From Scleromitrula shiraiana (lineage: Eukaryota > Ascomycota > Leotiomycetes > Helotiales > Sclerotiniaceae), in NCBI GenBank assembly GCA_028455995.1, contig JABELC010000004.1, positions 2,843,501 to 2,907,500 of the forward strand: DNA of 64,000 nt, in the 5' to 3' direction. Each line of letters starts with the position of its first letter. Within the stretch, counting starts at the first letter, position 1. Positions 42,792-55,427 of the stretch are shown here, in pieces. The notes beneath the pieces are model-generated. The model was not told where the DNA came from. It saw only the letters and a program-made list of their open reading frames with translations, and did not search any database. The position numbers and the translations under genes are program-made.

Positions 42792-43977
42792 CCTCAAAAG
42801 CTCGAACCGATGACTTTCTCACTTTGGCAGTGTAGCTGTAGTAGTAGTAGCGTAACGAATGGCAATGCTAACAGCTAAGATTCGAAGATTCGCTCCTTCA
42901 GCCCCAAAAGATAGCGGTGAATGTGGTTGAGGTGATGGATTGGTTGGATAAGTGCTGGCTGGCAATGATCGGACTTTACTTTCTTAGCTTGCATGTTTTT
43001 TTTTTTTTTTGGTTGGGTAGGTAAGGTAAGGTAAGGTAAGGTAGGGTAATCGTAAAAAGGTATGTGCGTGCAGGAAGGAAGTAAGTTCGAAGTTAGGTTT
43101 GAATAGAATAGAAATAGAATAGAATGATTTGATTCGCCAAAATTGAATTAATTCACTAATCCAGCCATTAATTTCGTAATCCTAAGGCAGAAAGTAAGAA
43201 AAAGAGGCATAGAGGTTTTTTTTATTAAAAAAAAAACAGCCTCTCGCTTGAATCATGAAGGTATACAAAAAGGTTTCTTAGTGGAAGATATTCATGCAGC
43301 TAGTACGGCAGCAAGCTTATGATGGCTGGAAATATTTATGTATGTATGCATGCAAGTTCCCGGGTGAAAAGGAAAAAATGTTGGGGTGATAGGATAGGTA
43401 TCATATCATGTAGGTACGTATCATATCATGTACGTATCAGAACGTGGTGAACGTGGTGGTTGTTTATTGATAAATTTCCTATTTTGAAGATGTAGGATTT
43501 GGGGTTTTAAGATTGTGATGGCGGTGAATGAATTTTTTACTGTTTCAATTTCTCTTTTGATGCGATGGCGATGGCGATGGTCTTGGTCTTGGTCTTGGTC
43601 GTGGTCATGGTCACTGCTATTGGTGGTCTATTGGTAAGATCATTGATTATTATATTTCTCCTGTGAGTATTCAGTCAAACTCAATACCAATTGACAATCA
43701 ATACACTACATGCGATACAAATCAAATGCCGAAATCGATAAACAAAACATAATTCCCATTCCATCAAACCAACAGTGAAGTATACAATACCAACTCTATT
43801 GTAGCCGAAGCATTTCGTAGCTGCAGGCAGGGAAGCCTTAGTACATAGCGTTGAATAGCTCGTGGCATTTCATGATTCCGGTGATGCATATGCATGTTAC
43901 ACACCATATCACACCACCCAGCTGCTCTTACTCATACATATCTAGAGTATTTGGTATCTCTCTAGTTTCTATATAGA

Positions 43978-44040
43978 TAGGTAGATAGGTAGGTAGATAG
44001 ATAGATAGATAGATAGATAGCTGATAAGATAGATAGATAA
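43978..44040. repeat. (TAGA/TAGG)n microsatellite
   Basis: Tetranucleotide tract of TAGA with TAGG variants, one interruption (GCTGATAA) near the end. Confidence 0.85.
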
Positions 44041-47000
44041 AGCTAGGTGCAGTAGACAGATACCTAGATAGGTAGCTAGCTACCTTAGCTAGAAGACGGG
44101 TATGAAAATCAGAATCTCATTAATCGTATTACATGAAAAGCTACTAATTCGTTTAAAGATATTCCTTTATTCCTTCTCGGATGAAAGCCATACCATATCG
44201 TATCGACACGTAAGTATCTCAAAAAAAAAACAATTTCATCTTAACCGCTTCAATTTTTTTTTATCCTCAAAGTAACCCTAATCTTATTCCTTTCAATGCC
44301 AAATGTTTGTCAATTATGTAAAACATCTTTTCAGTCAGTTTCCAATCAATGCATAGATATAGTATAGGTAAGCCAATTCACTCAATTGGCGCAATAAATG
44401 TGTGGGGAAGGAGTGGACATGGAAAGTATGATATATTTTGTGGGGGTGATAAGATAAGTGAAAGTTTAATTTCTCTAGTATCCTTAAAGTTTCGTTTGGC
44501 TTTCGTTTGTTTCGTCTATCATTTGATCATTTGAACCGAGTCTACCATAGGTAAGTAAAGTTCACGGTTACGACGGCTATGTATGATGCATGAATGAATG
44601 AATGAATGAATGAATAGTATGAATAGTATGAATAGTATCAAGAAAGTGTCAAATAGGATATTAATGGTGTGATCGATCAATTGATGTTATGTGATGTGAT
44701 GTGATGATGACGATAATGATGATGATGATGATGATGATGATCCCAATTCAATGCCAATTGCCAATCTTCTTACAAGTTAAGGAAAGTATATCATCATCAT
44801 CACCTACTACACTGGTAATTAGGTAATTGGTCAATCATCATCTACTACTGAGCTACTGTACTGTGTTGTATACTAATCATTTTTATTTATTGATGAGGTG
44901 CAACAATATCAATTATTACATACAGTACCAAGTACATAATAAACTCTCTCTTTTACTTATAACATGGAACTGCCTTCTCTAATCCTCGTCACTACTTACC
45001 CTGCAAATCCATCCTCATCTAATTCTCATTACATACCCTTCCATCATATCCCTTTCCCTCCCCGCAGACAGCATAGCGCATTGAAGTTTCAGACTTCGTT
45101 GTACAAATTTGATTGTTTCAATTGTAAATTGAACATTGATGAACAACTGGATAGCCTACTGTGCCATTATACCCAGGTACAGTATACGATGGTATCCATC
45201 CAATAGTACAATTATGCCCAGGTATGTAATTTCTAATCCCATCCACGGGCGGATATTATCAGTCGAGAAAAGTGCGAACGGCCGGACGGGAGAATATCAA
45301 TCAATGCCTCGAGAGTGAGTGTCCATTCGAGTGATATTGATATTCTACTACTGTCCAGTCCGTAGAATCTAGACGTTGATCATACTATATTTGATTCTCA
45401 GGGTTCTCAATCTATTTTAATCAATCAACCAACAAAACCAACAGTCCGAATTCAGAATTCTGTTTCCTCACACCAAACACACAATAATGAATAAACATCC
45501 CCGTTCCATTAGATTTAAGTGGCTCTGAAAACCGTCGATCATACATGCAAACAAGTTGTACAGAGAAGCATGAATTTCCCAATCGAGTTTACCCTGCTTG
45601 CAATTAAAATAGTTAGAAGGGAATGATAAAGGTAATTGGTGATAATGATCACAACCAAGAGTTTTCAAACGCCCTGTATTACATATCACGCAACAGCTTT
45701 TTGTCGAATGGTAAAGATGGTGTAGGGGGCATACATCTCATAGGTGCAGTGATGAAATGAGCAGTCTTTCAAAGAACAGTGTGCAATGTACAGTAAGGGG
45801 CGCTGCGAATCTTAATTGCCGAATAAAGGTGACTCTCACAAGGGATATGGTTCATTTTGAAACGAACTCTATCCATATCCATATCCCTCTCTTTCGGCAG
45901 CTGTCACTTTGGACATGTACCGGTGATTGGTAAGATGTTGATATTCATGAAAGGAGGATAGCATAGAAAGGATCAATTAGCATCCATGTTAATCGCCTGT
46001 GCAACTAACCCATCGATGTATCACTTTACCCCGCTGCGTTTACTCTACTGCATTGTATTGTACATGAAGAAAGAAATGGCGCTGGGACGTATGGCAATAT
46101 ATTTGTAACAATGACATCTATTGAAGATCAAATCCATACAAGTATACAAACAGTACCAGACAGACCAGCCAAATACAAGTGCTGGAAAATAGAATAGTAA
46201 ACAATACAGTGATATGAAACCAGATCGGATTGGATTGGATTGGCAGATGTCGTGATTGTGTATGTGTATCAAATGCCGTGAATGAAATAGCATTGGTAGA
46301 TACCTACATACTTCTGTCTATACATATCTAGACCTACATAGTAAGTATCTACCCTACATACAGTGAAGACTGCCTGTATCTGTATGCGTATAATACAGTG
46401 TACATAAATACATACGCGCGAGTTTCATCATCCAAAACAAAGGGAAGGGAATAAGGATGGGGATCAACAGGCTAGAGCTTGAGCCCAGATCAAATCAGAT
46501 CAGTCAGGTCGGGTCAATAAGTTAGCTATTGGCTTATTGGAGAGTGGAATTGAATTTGAAGGGTCTTTTATTTGCTCTTGTCTTGTCTTGGTATGGAGTA
46601 TGGGTATTGAATGCGGGGTCTCCGGAGACCTCCGTGTGTACGTATGTATCATGATGAGATGTTGGGAGTGTTTGAAAGGGAAGAGAAGGGATGGGAAGGA
46701 AGAAAGAAAGAAAGATCATGTTGTCGAGTCGAGTCGAGTCGAGTCGATGAATGGCATAACATTAATTTAATAAAACATGCCACGCCACCATATTCATCAT
46801 ACCACTGCGACAATAACAAAAGAACAGCTGGGCAAGGCAAGTACTGTACATTTTTGGCTAGAACTAGCAAGTGTACAAGGAAAGTAAAGTCTAACTAACA
46901 CCACCACACGAAAATATACCGTCCGTTCATTGCGGGTGGAATAGGATGGTGAGATGGGATGGGGTGATGTATCTCCTTACTTTCCTTTCTTTGTAGACAA

Positions 47001-48679
47001 CGTGATGTATTCAGTGTATAGGTATGTATGTATCTCTATGCATCATAACAATTCCAGAATGGAATGCGCAAGTGATACTCGGGATACTTCGCATCCATCT
47101 ACAGTACAGTACAGTACTCCGTAGGCAGTAGGTATCGCTACTACAATAACATAACAATCAAGCGATCAATCGATCATAAAGGAAACATGTACGTATTGTA
47201 TTGTGCTATGCTATATACTGGATACGTGTAACCTGATCGATGATGAAAGAATGAATGAAAGACGATACAAATGAAAGATTTCTTTGAATGAACATTCATT
47301 CATTCATTCGTTGACTCTTTCGCCTCCTCGAATAGCGATACCGAACGATCAATTGATTCTATTGATCAAATTAGTCACCAGCAATGCACTTAATTAGTTA
47401 GTAAAACGGCATAGCCCATCTCATTAACTAAAGTAAAGATATTCTTAGGGATATACTAGAGCCACTCGAGTATAAACAAAGAACCCTCAACAAACTATAA
47501 GTGTACGCCTTAGTAAAGGGAAGCAAACTAAAGGTTGTCACACGATTAAAAAGTTAATTGGAGTGTGGTTAAACTAAGGTACGATGATGACCTCCTTTCG
47601 CAACGTAAGCGCGGTAACCTAACCTAATCAATGAATGGATGAGTGAATAAACGAATGATCCAGATTCAATTCCATTCGGATTAAATTCCAACTCGTCTCG
47701 TTTTGTCTCTTTTTTTTTTTTGGTTTGATTTGATTGATGTGCAGTGCAGATGTAATAATGGTATGGTAATGATGGTATGGTAATAATAATGGTAATATGG
47801 GTGTGGTGTGTTGTGTCATTCATGTGGACATTAAAAATTGAAGAAAAAGATGAATTCAGAATTAGGAATTCGAAGATCTGTTTCGAGGACATTCCATGTG
47901 AGAAGATGACGAATTGGGTTGTTGTTGTTTCTATAATAGGGTGAGTGGGATTGATAAATTGACGGATTGGGATTCGAGGATTGGGATTCAAGGAGGGGAT
48001 TGGGGAATTCTTGTAGGGGTGTTATTCTTCTTCCTCTGGATAGATAGGATTGATTACGACATCGCTTTGGATGATATTTATTCATTCACTTACGATCTAT
48101 CTATCAACTACCATTACCAGTACAGTATGGATGGGGATGGCCGTGTTCTTATCGCACTTATGAGCCTATGAGGCCATGAGACCCTTGTGGCCATGAAGAT
48201 ATACCTACATGACTACGATCTAGATCTAATTGTATAAAAGTAGAGCCAAAGTAAAAACCAACGGATGGACGAAACCCAAATATACGTATTTATTACTGTA
48301 CCTAACTACGATCCAGTGTACAATACAGTACAAAGTATACAAATCCCCCCCTTCCCCCCTTCCCCCCCAAGAAATATACAGTACAAAAGCGGTAAACTCT
48401 CATGGAAACGACGGTAATGCAAAAATGCAAAAATGCAACACGCTGTACTTCCGTATGAATGAATACAATACAATACATGCATCCCTTAGAAGTTATTAGG
48501 GGGTTACATAAAAGTAAGATTAAATTAATACCTTATTCATTATAGGCTGTAAGCATAATATTAATATTAATAATAACCAATCATAAAATATCTAAGTACT
48601 TTGTATACAATAAAACAATAACAAGACAAGAAAGTGAGTCGTAAAGAAAGAGAGAATCTATTTTCCTAGGTTTTGATTA

Positions 48680-48680
<1 letters not shown>

Positions 48681-48724
<44 letters not shown>
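48681..48724. repeat. (AAT)n microsatellite
   Basis: About 14 perfect trinucleotide copies in non-coding DNA. Confidence 0.9.
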
Positions 48725-50900
48725 GCATGGAACATGGAATGAGGTCTAATTATTACTTTGATTGCTGTTTTCGAAATGAGGGGTATGTTGTCCTTTGAAT
48801 TTCCATTTCATTTTCCTTTGTCCTTCTTGAGAATATTGTTAAGAATGATGCCATGTTATTCCGAAGGCGGCGGTCAAGCGTTACGATGGTAGGATGGGAT
48901 GGATCAATATCATCATGGATGGCGTGCCTTGAAAGAAAAAGGCGTGAGTGGGCTTACGGAACCGTAATTGATTGGATATCATTGAATAATATTTTCATAC
49001 CTGAGCGTACATATATATCATATGAGGTGTGAATGGAATGGAATGGAATGGAAGCAAAATGATTGATAGATTGATAGATTGATAGATTGATAGATTGATA
49101 GATTGATAGATTTGGCCTCTTCTTTTTTCTTTGTTGTTGATTATAGTGGCAATACAGAGAGTAACTAACTCACTGTTATTCGATTGTTGGGTGATGAATG
49201 AATGAATGAATGAATGAATGAGTGAATGAATAGCCGTGCTTTGATATTATTCTCAAAGTCTTCTGATATAGAAAGTGAATGAATATTAAATCTCTCTCTC
49301 TTTTCAAAGTATTGAACTATATTCACGATATACTGTTCACTTTACTTTCTCTATTCTCTATTCTCTCTCCCCTCTACCCATTTCTTTCTTACCTTATTTC
49401 CTATTTCCCTTCTTCTTCTTCTTTTCTCCTTACGAATTCAACACCTGTCAAAGTACCATTGGAGATTGGTCACTTGAGTACTCATTGTGGTTTCTATTAT
49501 TCTGAGATGTTACTAGAACACTACGTAGAAGCTTCACTAGAACATTAAAGAATAATAAGGAAAAGGGAAACCTTGAAATGGCCTCGAAGAATCGTCAATA
49601 ATCACTAATAATTCGATTTCAAATACCCATTCTAGATCATTTAGTGAAATCTTTTCGAGTCACTCAGTCACTCAGTCACTCAGTCACTCAGTCCTGAAGT
49701 TCCATTTTTTTTGGGGTCACACAACACTACACAGTGACACTCAGCCCGAGAACCTTGGTTCACTTGTCCAAATTTGATGGAAACACTAGACGCTAGGTTT
49801 CTATTTAGTTACTTTCAAAAAGGGTCTTGTCAACTAGTAGTAGTATAATTGGAGTTAGAGAGGGCATTTTAGTTATTTTGGTTATCGGACATTGCGGACA
49901 CTGCGGACACTGCGGATTGTACCTTACATCTCCACCCTCGTGGGCCTTACCCTTCCGCATCTAAAAATCACTTGGGAATATACTATTTGGTACTATCAGC
50001 AACTAGAAGGTGCTAGATATACTCTAAAGACCAGCTAAGAAATCGTATTTATCAACGAAATATAATCTATCGCGGGTACATACAATAAGCAAGTAAAAAA
50101 AAGTACAACAGCTACTTGCAGAACTATTCACCAATATATGAGCTGGAAATCTAGCGACCTATCCATAGTATCATAGTATACATAGTATACGTACATAGAG
50201 AGTTACCTTGGTAGCTACTTTTTAATCGATCGCTTTACTCTTTTATACGAATATCTTTACGAAACTCAATTCAAAAAATACATCTATCGTCCTATCTAGT
50301 CAAATCAATACAAATAATCATCTAATCCATTATAATCTCAACTACGTATACCTCCTACCAAGGAAGAGTAATCAATTAATCAATCAATCAATCAACTACC
50401 AACAAAGTAAAACAGATATCTCACGAGTCTCGACTCTCAACAATACCAAGAGTATCAACCATTGAAATCTAAATTCACACGATACTTGCAACCTTTCAAA
50501 CACCTAAGAACTTAAGAACCTAAGAACCTAAGAACCTAAAAACCTAAGAACCTACACAGTTTTTAAACGTATTTACGTTTAAACTTGTGTGTTGTGTCAA
50601 CTTTTGTTGTCGTTCCATTCAAAACCTAGGAAAAATAGAAAAATAGTCATAGTCTTCTTTTACCTAAAAAGACTTAAAGCCAACAACCTTTTTTTCTCTT
50701 TCAAGGTATTCCTATTATTATTTCAAGGTTTATTTATTTTAGAAAAGAACCCTTGGGTTTATCCCTGTGGTTACAACTCTACAATCAACTTTACAACTGG
50801 ACTTTTCTTGTGTCTTGTCTTATTACAATATTATTAGAGCGACACACCCTCATTTCTCTCTCACTCACTCAATCAAATCAACTTAAACTCACTCACTCGC

Positions 50901-52526
50901 TAAAAATCCACTTACTACACTACTCCCCCTACTCTACCAACTACCCCGGCAACGCTTAGATCAATTATTTTAGTTAGTCGAGCTAATCGAACTAATCGAA
51001 CTAGTCGAATCTAAATACACACCTTAATTTTACTAAACTTACCCTCCGACTCATATCTCTCTCCTTCTTTATTACTCACCTTCTACCTGCCGACTCCGAT
51101 TTCAACACCTCATACTCTCCACAATATATGCCTACGATAATACTGGCCACAATCATCGTCGTTCGCAGTTAAACCTCCCTCCCCCCCCTTCCTCTTTACC
51201 TTTTCTCTCCTCTTTCTTCATCTATCTCTCTCATCAACAACATCGTCAAGTCCAACTTCCTTCTTATCCGACAAATCCTTCTCTCCAACTTCACTCTACG
51301 ATACTCACTCCCTTTTCGTCCCAACGCCCATTCCTTTGAAAGTTTCAAACGTCACTTCTTGCCTTCTGCGTCATAACAGTTGCTAACGGCAACAACAACA
51401 TTCCTGAACATCCACACAAGTCATCACAGATCTTGGGCGCCTTGTTGCAATCTTTCATTGAAGCCATCCCACTCCTCTTATCAACACATCCTTCTATCTA
51501 CCTCGCAAATCACATCATCGTTCCGGTTGATCCTCGATACTTTTAATCGTCATCGACCTACAACATTAGAACATTGGCAGAAGGAGAGTTAACTCTTCTA
51601 CTTCCCTTGTTCCACCAACAAACCAAATCAAACACATGAGTTCCAGATCAACATTAGAGCGTTTATCACGATAGCCAACTCGATCATACCCGATCTGTGA
51701 TACATACGCTTCTCAGTCTCTCTACTTGTAGATTCCATCACTTTCTTGGTCTTTGCAAGTCAACGATCATCGTTTCAATTTCATCAATCTCAAACCACTT
51801 TACTACGATATCTACATAATTGATCCTAGGTCAATTGTGTTGTTGCTTTCTCGATTCGATCCATCCTACATCGACATCACTTACCATCTTCACCAATACT
51901 TAGTACGTTAACTCGTACTACTTCGAGGAATCTTCGAACCCTCAGACACTCGTTCACATTATAGTCTGACTCCCATGTCAGCATAACGATTTCAACTCTT
52001 TCCTTTTTGTTTTCGGACTTCGAGTCCTCCTTTGTCCCTATTTAACGAACAATACAACCAAATTTCATTTGTCAAGCGTATTCGAAATACCCTCTATGAG
52101 CCTCTGACCCTGCTTCTACGATCCGGAGTTATTACCAGTTATCTTTTCTTTTTTTCGGCGGTTGGAATACATTTATATAGCGTTGCGAGTTCGTTTTTTT
52201 ATTGCCCTGCACGTACACCAAATATATTATTGCACATTATCCTCTTTTCTATCGACCTTTTTATCACTCTCGACCTTCGAGCTATAGCTCCCTCTTTGTG
52301 CCAACATCAATCTTATTTAGAGAAGACAAAAGCTTTTACGACTTTTTACCTTGTATCGCTCAACTTCCTCCTCTCAGGGCCCAAAAACATTTTCGGTTGT
52401 ACCAGTATTCACGCTGCGTTTTTGTTATCAAGTTTATTTATTTAATTCGTCACTTTAGTCCGATTCATATTTCATACTTTTTTTCACTACCACCATACTT
52501 CACTACTTTCTTCCTGCATATTTACA
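50901..52526 (+). promoter_or_regulatory. long pyrimidine-rich leader of the kinase gene with short upstream ORFs
   Basis: Immediately upstream of the kinase ATG lie about 1.6 kb of C/T-rich, low-G sequence typical of fungal 5' untranslated leaders. Minimal upstream ORFs are seen: ATG AGT ... TAG 51636-51674 (12 codons), ATG TCA GCA TAA 51975-51986, ATG AGC CTC TGA 52096-52107. These could reduce kinase translation. That the whole stretch is transcribed, and whether it has an intron, is inference. Confidence 0.5.
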
Positions 52527-54476
52527 ATGGAGTGCCTCAGAGAGAAGTTTTACGATGGTGTCGTCCTTGATGGACGTTTTGAAACCATTTCTCCCCTCAA
52601 CCATGGCTCGTTCGGAATGGTCTTCATGGCCAAGGACTTGACTAACAACGAGATTGTTGCTATCAAGTGCTTGACCAAGAAATCCGCCATATCGGGCGAT
52701 GCCGACTCATCATTTGCTATAGATGAGCATTCTGAAGAACTATCCTGCCATGCTCGTCTTGGCTCACATCCCAACATCGTCAACCTCATTCACTCCTTCG
52801 AGACTGAGGCCCACGTTTATATCGTTTTGGAGTTTTGCTCTAGAGGTGATCTTTACGAAGCTATCAGAACCGGAACTGGCCCACTTGAGACAGAGCATGT
52901 TCGCCAGTTCATGCTCCAGCTTATGGATGCTGTTTCATATATTCACAGCAAGGGCATGTATCATCGCGATATCAAACCAGAGAACATCTTTCTCACCCAG
53001 TCTGGTGAGATGAAACTCGGTGATTTTGGTTTGGCTACTTCAGAGAAGTGGTCTTACGAAACCACTGTTGGTAGCGACCGATACATGTCTCCAGAACAAT
53101 ATGACTCTGCTGGCGCTGGATATTCTCCTGAGCAAGCCGACGTCTGGGCAATTGGCATTTGTCTTATGAACATCTTGTTCTCTCGAAACCCTTTCACGAC
53201 ACCCACCGAGTCAGATCCTCTCTTCCTCGACTTCACCAAGGATAAGCAATCACTTTTCGACGTTTTCCCAACAATGTCGCTAGACACCTATGAAGTGATT
53301 GCTCAATGCATGAGTCTCGACCCTCGTAAGAGATCATTGGCAGCTGCTCGCGAGGCTTTACTCCGCGTTGTTAGCTTCACCACTTTCGATGAGTCATTGG
53401 ATGACTTCGATTCTGCCGACCGTCGTGGCATTCCCCGTTCGAACCGTGAGCCATTACGTACGCCTTCAATCCAAAGCCCTCAAATCGACACGGGCTCCTT
53501 CCCATGGGCCAAAGCATTACATGCTAGCCCACCTCAACAATTTCGTCAACTTTCTGCCATTCCAGATGATGAGAGCTATTCAGAGGATCTCTTCCCCGGC
53601 TCGGAGGAGAGCAACAAAGATTGGTTTTCGTATGGTCAACAAACACCCTCGATGGCATCAGTTCTTGATTCCTCACTTGGAGCTTCTTTCAAATCCCTTG
53701 CTATCCGTCGTCCAATGAAGTCAGGCCCTCCAAAGGCAAGTCTCACTCCAATCTCTGGCTCTCTACCAATCGCCATGTCCAAGCCTAAGCCATTGCCATC
53801 CATGGCATCAATCTTTGGTAAGAAGAATGAGATTGTTTCCAAGAGCTGGAGTGACTTGTGGGATGAGGACATTGAGGAGGAGGAAGAGGAAGCCGATAAG
53901 CAAATCAAGGCACGCCAAGAGCTCAACTCTCGAACTTGGAGTCATGAGAGCAAGAATGATGATGAAAATGTTCGCAGGCCAGGACCATTGGAGCCTCACA
54001 GTTCATCATTTGTAAATATTCCAAGACCCTCGGGAGCAAGCCGCGCCGCCATCAACGACATTGATGGAGATATCGTCGCAGATGGTTTCTTCTTTCACGA
54101 CACACCTCATCAATCTACTACGCAATTTTCACCTCGCTATTCACCACCCTCTAAGAAAACTAGTTTCGACAAATGGTCTGCACTTGGAGATCGCAGAAGA
54201 GCATACATGGGATCAGACTCGGAGAAGATTCCAGATTCGTGGAAGATTACTTCTCAATCGCGTCATAATGTTGGATTAGGATTCACTGGGTTCGGAACCG
54301 GAGTTTGGGATAACAAATCAAATATTGTTAAAGATAGGGGCAGAGAATGCCCATGGGCGAGAACAAAGGCTCGGGATCACCACTATCAGGAGAAACGGAA
54401 GGAGAAACAACACCATCAGCATTCTGATATCGGTGATTTGGAGTGGGTTGGAGGTTGGCATGACCTCCACTTGTAG
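52527..54476 (+). CDS. Ser/Thr protein kinase, Ksp1/Ran1-like
   Basis: Single-exon, 649-residue kinase. The N-terminal catalytic domain (residues ~16-290) has all key motifs: glycine loop NHGSFGMV (26-32), Lys 47 in VAIKCL, catalytic loop YHRDIKPEN (145-153), DFG 166-168, and GSDRYMSPEQY in place of APE. Features such as LEFCSRGDLYEAI and ADVWAIGICLMNILFSRNPF fit the fungal Ksp1/Sks1/Vhs1 and S. pombe Ran1/Pat1 group, which links nutrient/TOR signalling to growth form and meiosis; assignment within the group is inference. The C-terminal half is disordered, with a Glu-rich DEDIEEEEEEA segment and a conserved-looking SWSDLWDE motif, and ends in a Lys/His-rich tail. ATG context ACAATGG is good. 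A long leader precedes it. Confidence 0.9.
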   Translation: MECLREKFYDGVVLDGRFETISPLNHGSFGMVFMAKDLTNNEIVAIKCLTKKSAISGDADSSFAIDEHSEELSCHARLGSHPNIVNLIHSFETEAHVYIVLEFCSRGDLYEAIRTGTGPLETEHVRQFMLQLMDAVSYIHSKGMYHRDIKPENIFLTQSGEMKLGDFGLATSEKWSYETTVGSDRYMSPEQYDSAGAGYSPEQADVWAIGICLMNILFSRNPFTTPTESDPLFLDFTKDKQSLFDVFPTMSLDTYEVIAQCMSLDPRKRSLAAAREALLRVVSFTTFDESLDDFDSADRRGIPRSNREPLRTPSIQSPQIDTGSFPWAKALHASPPQQFRQLSAIPDDESYSEDLFPGSEESNKDWFSYGQQTPSMASVLDSSLGASFKSLAIRRPMKSGPPKASLTPISGSLPIAMSKPKPLPSMASIFGKKNEIVSKSWSDLWDEDIEEEEEEADKQIKARQELNSRTWSHESKNDDENVRRPGPLEPHSSSFVNIPRPSGASRAAINDIDGDIVADGFFFHDTPHQSTTQFSPRYSPPSKKTSFDKWSALGDRRRAYMGSDSEKIPDSWKITSQSRHNVGLGFTGFGTGVWDNKSNIVKDRGRECPWARTKARDHHYQEKRKEKQHHQHSDIGDLEWVGGWHDLHL

Positions 54477-55340
54477 TCTTATTCTTTTAACTTTTATCTT
54501 TTTTTTCTTGTCTTCTTTTTTTTGTCTTTTCTTCTCATTATACTTTCACATTATATCTACTACGACATCGAACATGATCTGGACTATTTTTTTTTGTTTC
54601 TGAACATATTATGGGATGGGACGGAAAATATTCATATCATATCCCTTTAAGAAGGAAAAATTAACGATCGATGGCAATGAGGAGTAGAGAAGATGGGAAA
54701 ATGTCTTATCAATGGGAATTTTGAGAAGGAAAAATTCTAAAAGGAAGACAAGGGGGGAAGAATAAAAAAGGGAATTTTAGTTTAGGACTCGCTTTTCTGG
54801 TGTTGTTAGATAGACTTATCTCTTAAGAGAGCTTGATAAAATACCAGTCAATTACCCACTCTATATATTTGTTTTTTTAATTGTTTGATTATCTGATTGT
54901 GAATTTGTAAGTTTGTGAGGTTGAGAATGAGGAGGATTTGCTTTGTATATTTTATCGAGATTTACTTCGGCATAGATATATCTCTCAGTATGGACATACA
55001 CTGACTGACTCCTATAGAAGCATAAAGCAAGTAAGTGAGGAATAACAAATGAGATATCCATCTTATCTATCTAGCTATCTATCTACCTTCTATTGTATTG
55101 TATTCTTCTCTGCGTGCGTAGCTTCTCCAGTCACATATATACATACATATATATATACATCCCACCCCATCTCATCTCATCCCATCCCATCTCAAATTTC
55201 TTATCCCCTTAAAGACCATCTCTATAGTGATTAGATGGATGGACAATAGTGATATAATATGATATGATATGATATGATATGATTTGATAATAATATTCAA
55301 AACAAAAATACTATACATACTAATCAATACAAACAAGCAA

Positions 55341-55427
55341 CAGCGAAAAGAAAAGAAAAGAAGAGAAGAGAAAAGAAGAGAAGAGAAAAGAAGAGAAGAG
55401 AAAAGAAGAGAAGAGAAAAGAAAAGAG
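55341..55427. repeat. GAAAAGAAGA purine-rich tandem repeat
   Basis: About eight degenerate copies of a 10-bp all-purine unit; an all-purine strand of this length can form triplex DNA. Confidence 0.85.

Larger units (their letters stand above)
42792..50900. other. 8-kb gene-free, microsatellite-rich region
   Basis: No supportable gene in about 8 kb on either strand. Simple repeats: (GGTAA)n 43019-43046, GATGGC/TCTTGG runs 43565-43606, (TAGA)n 43978-44040, (GAAT)n about 44590-44630, (GAT)n 44715-44741, CATT 47292-47309, (AAT)n 48681-48724, (GGAAT)n 49031-49052, (GATAGATT)n 49061-49111, (GAAT)n 49195-49230, (CACTCAGT)n 49658-49693, (AACCTAAG)n 50502-50553. Short words such as TACAGTAC and GGTAGATA are frequent. 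This could be promoter, long non-coding transcript or plain filler. Confidence 0.55.

Noticed and set aside
52032..52570. 137- and 122-residue frames upstream of the kinase
   Set aside because: Overlapping frames in pyrimidine-rich leader sequence, rich in Phe/Leu/Ser, running into the kinase start in the wrong frame.
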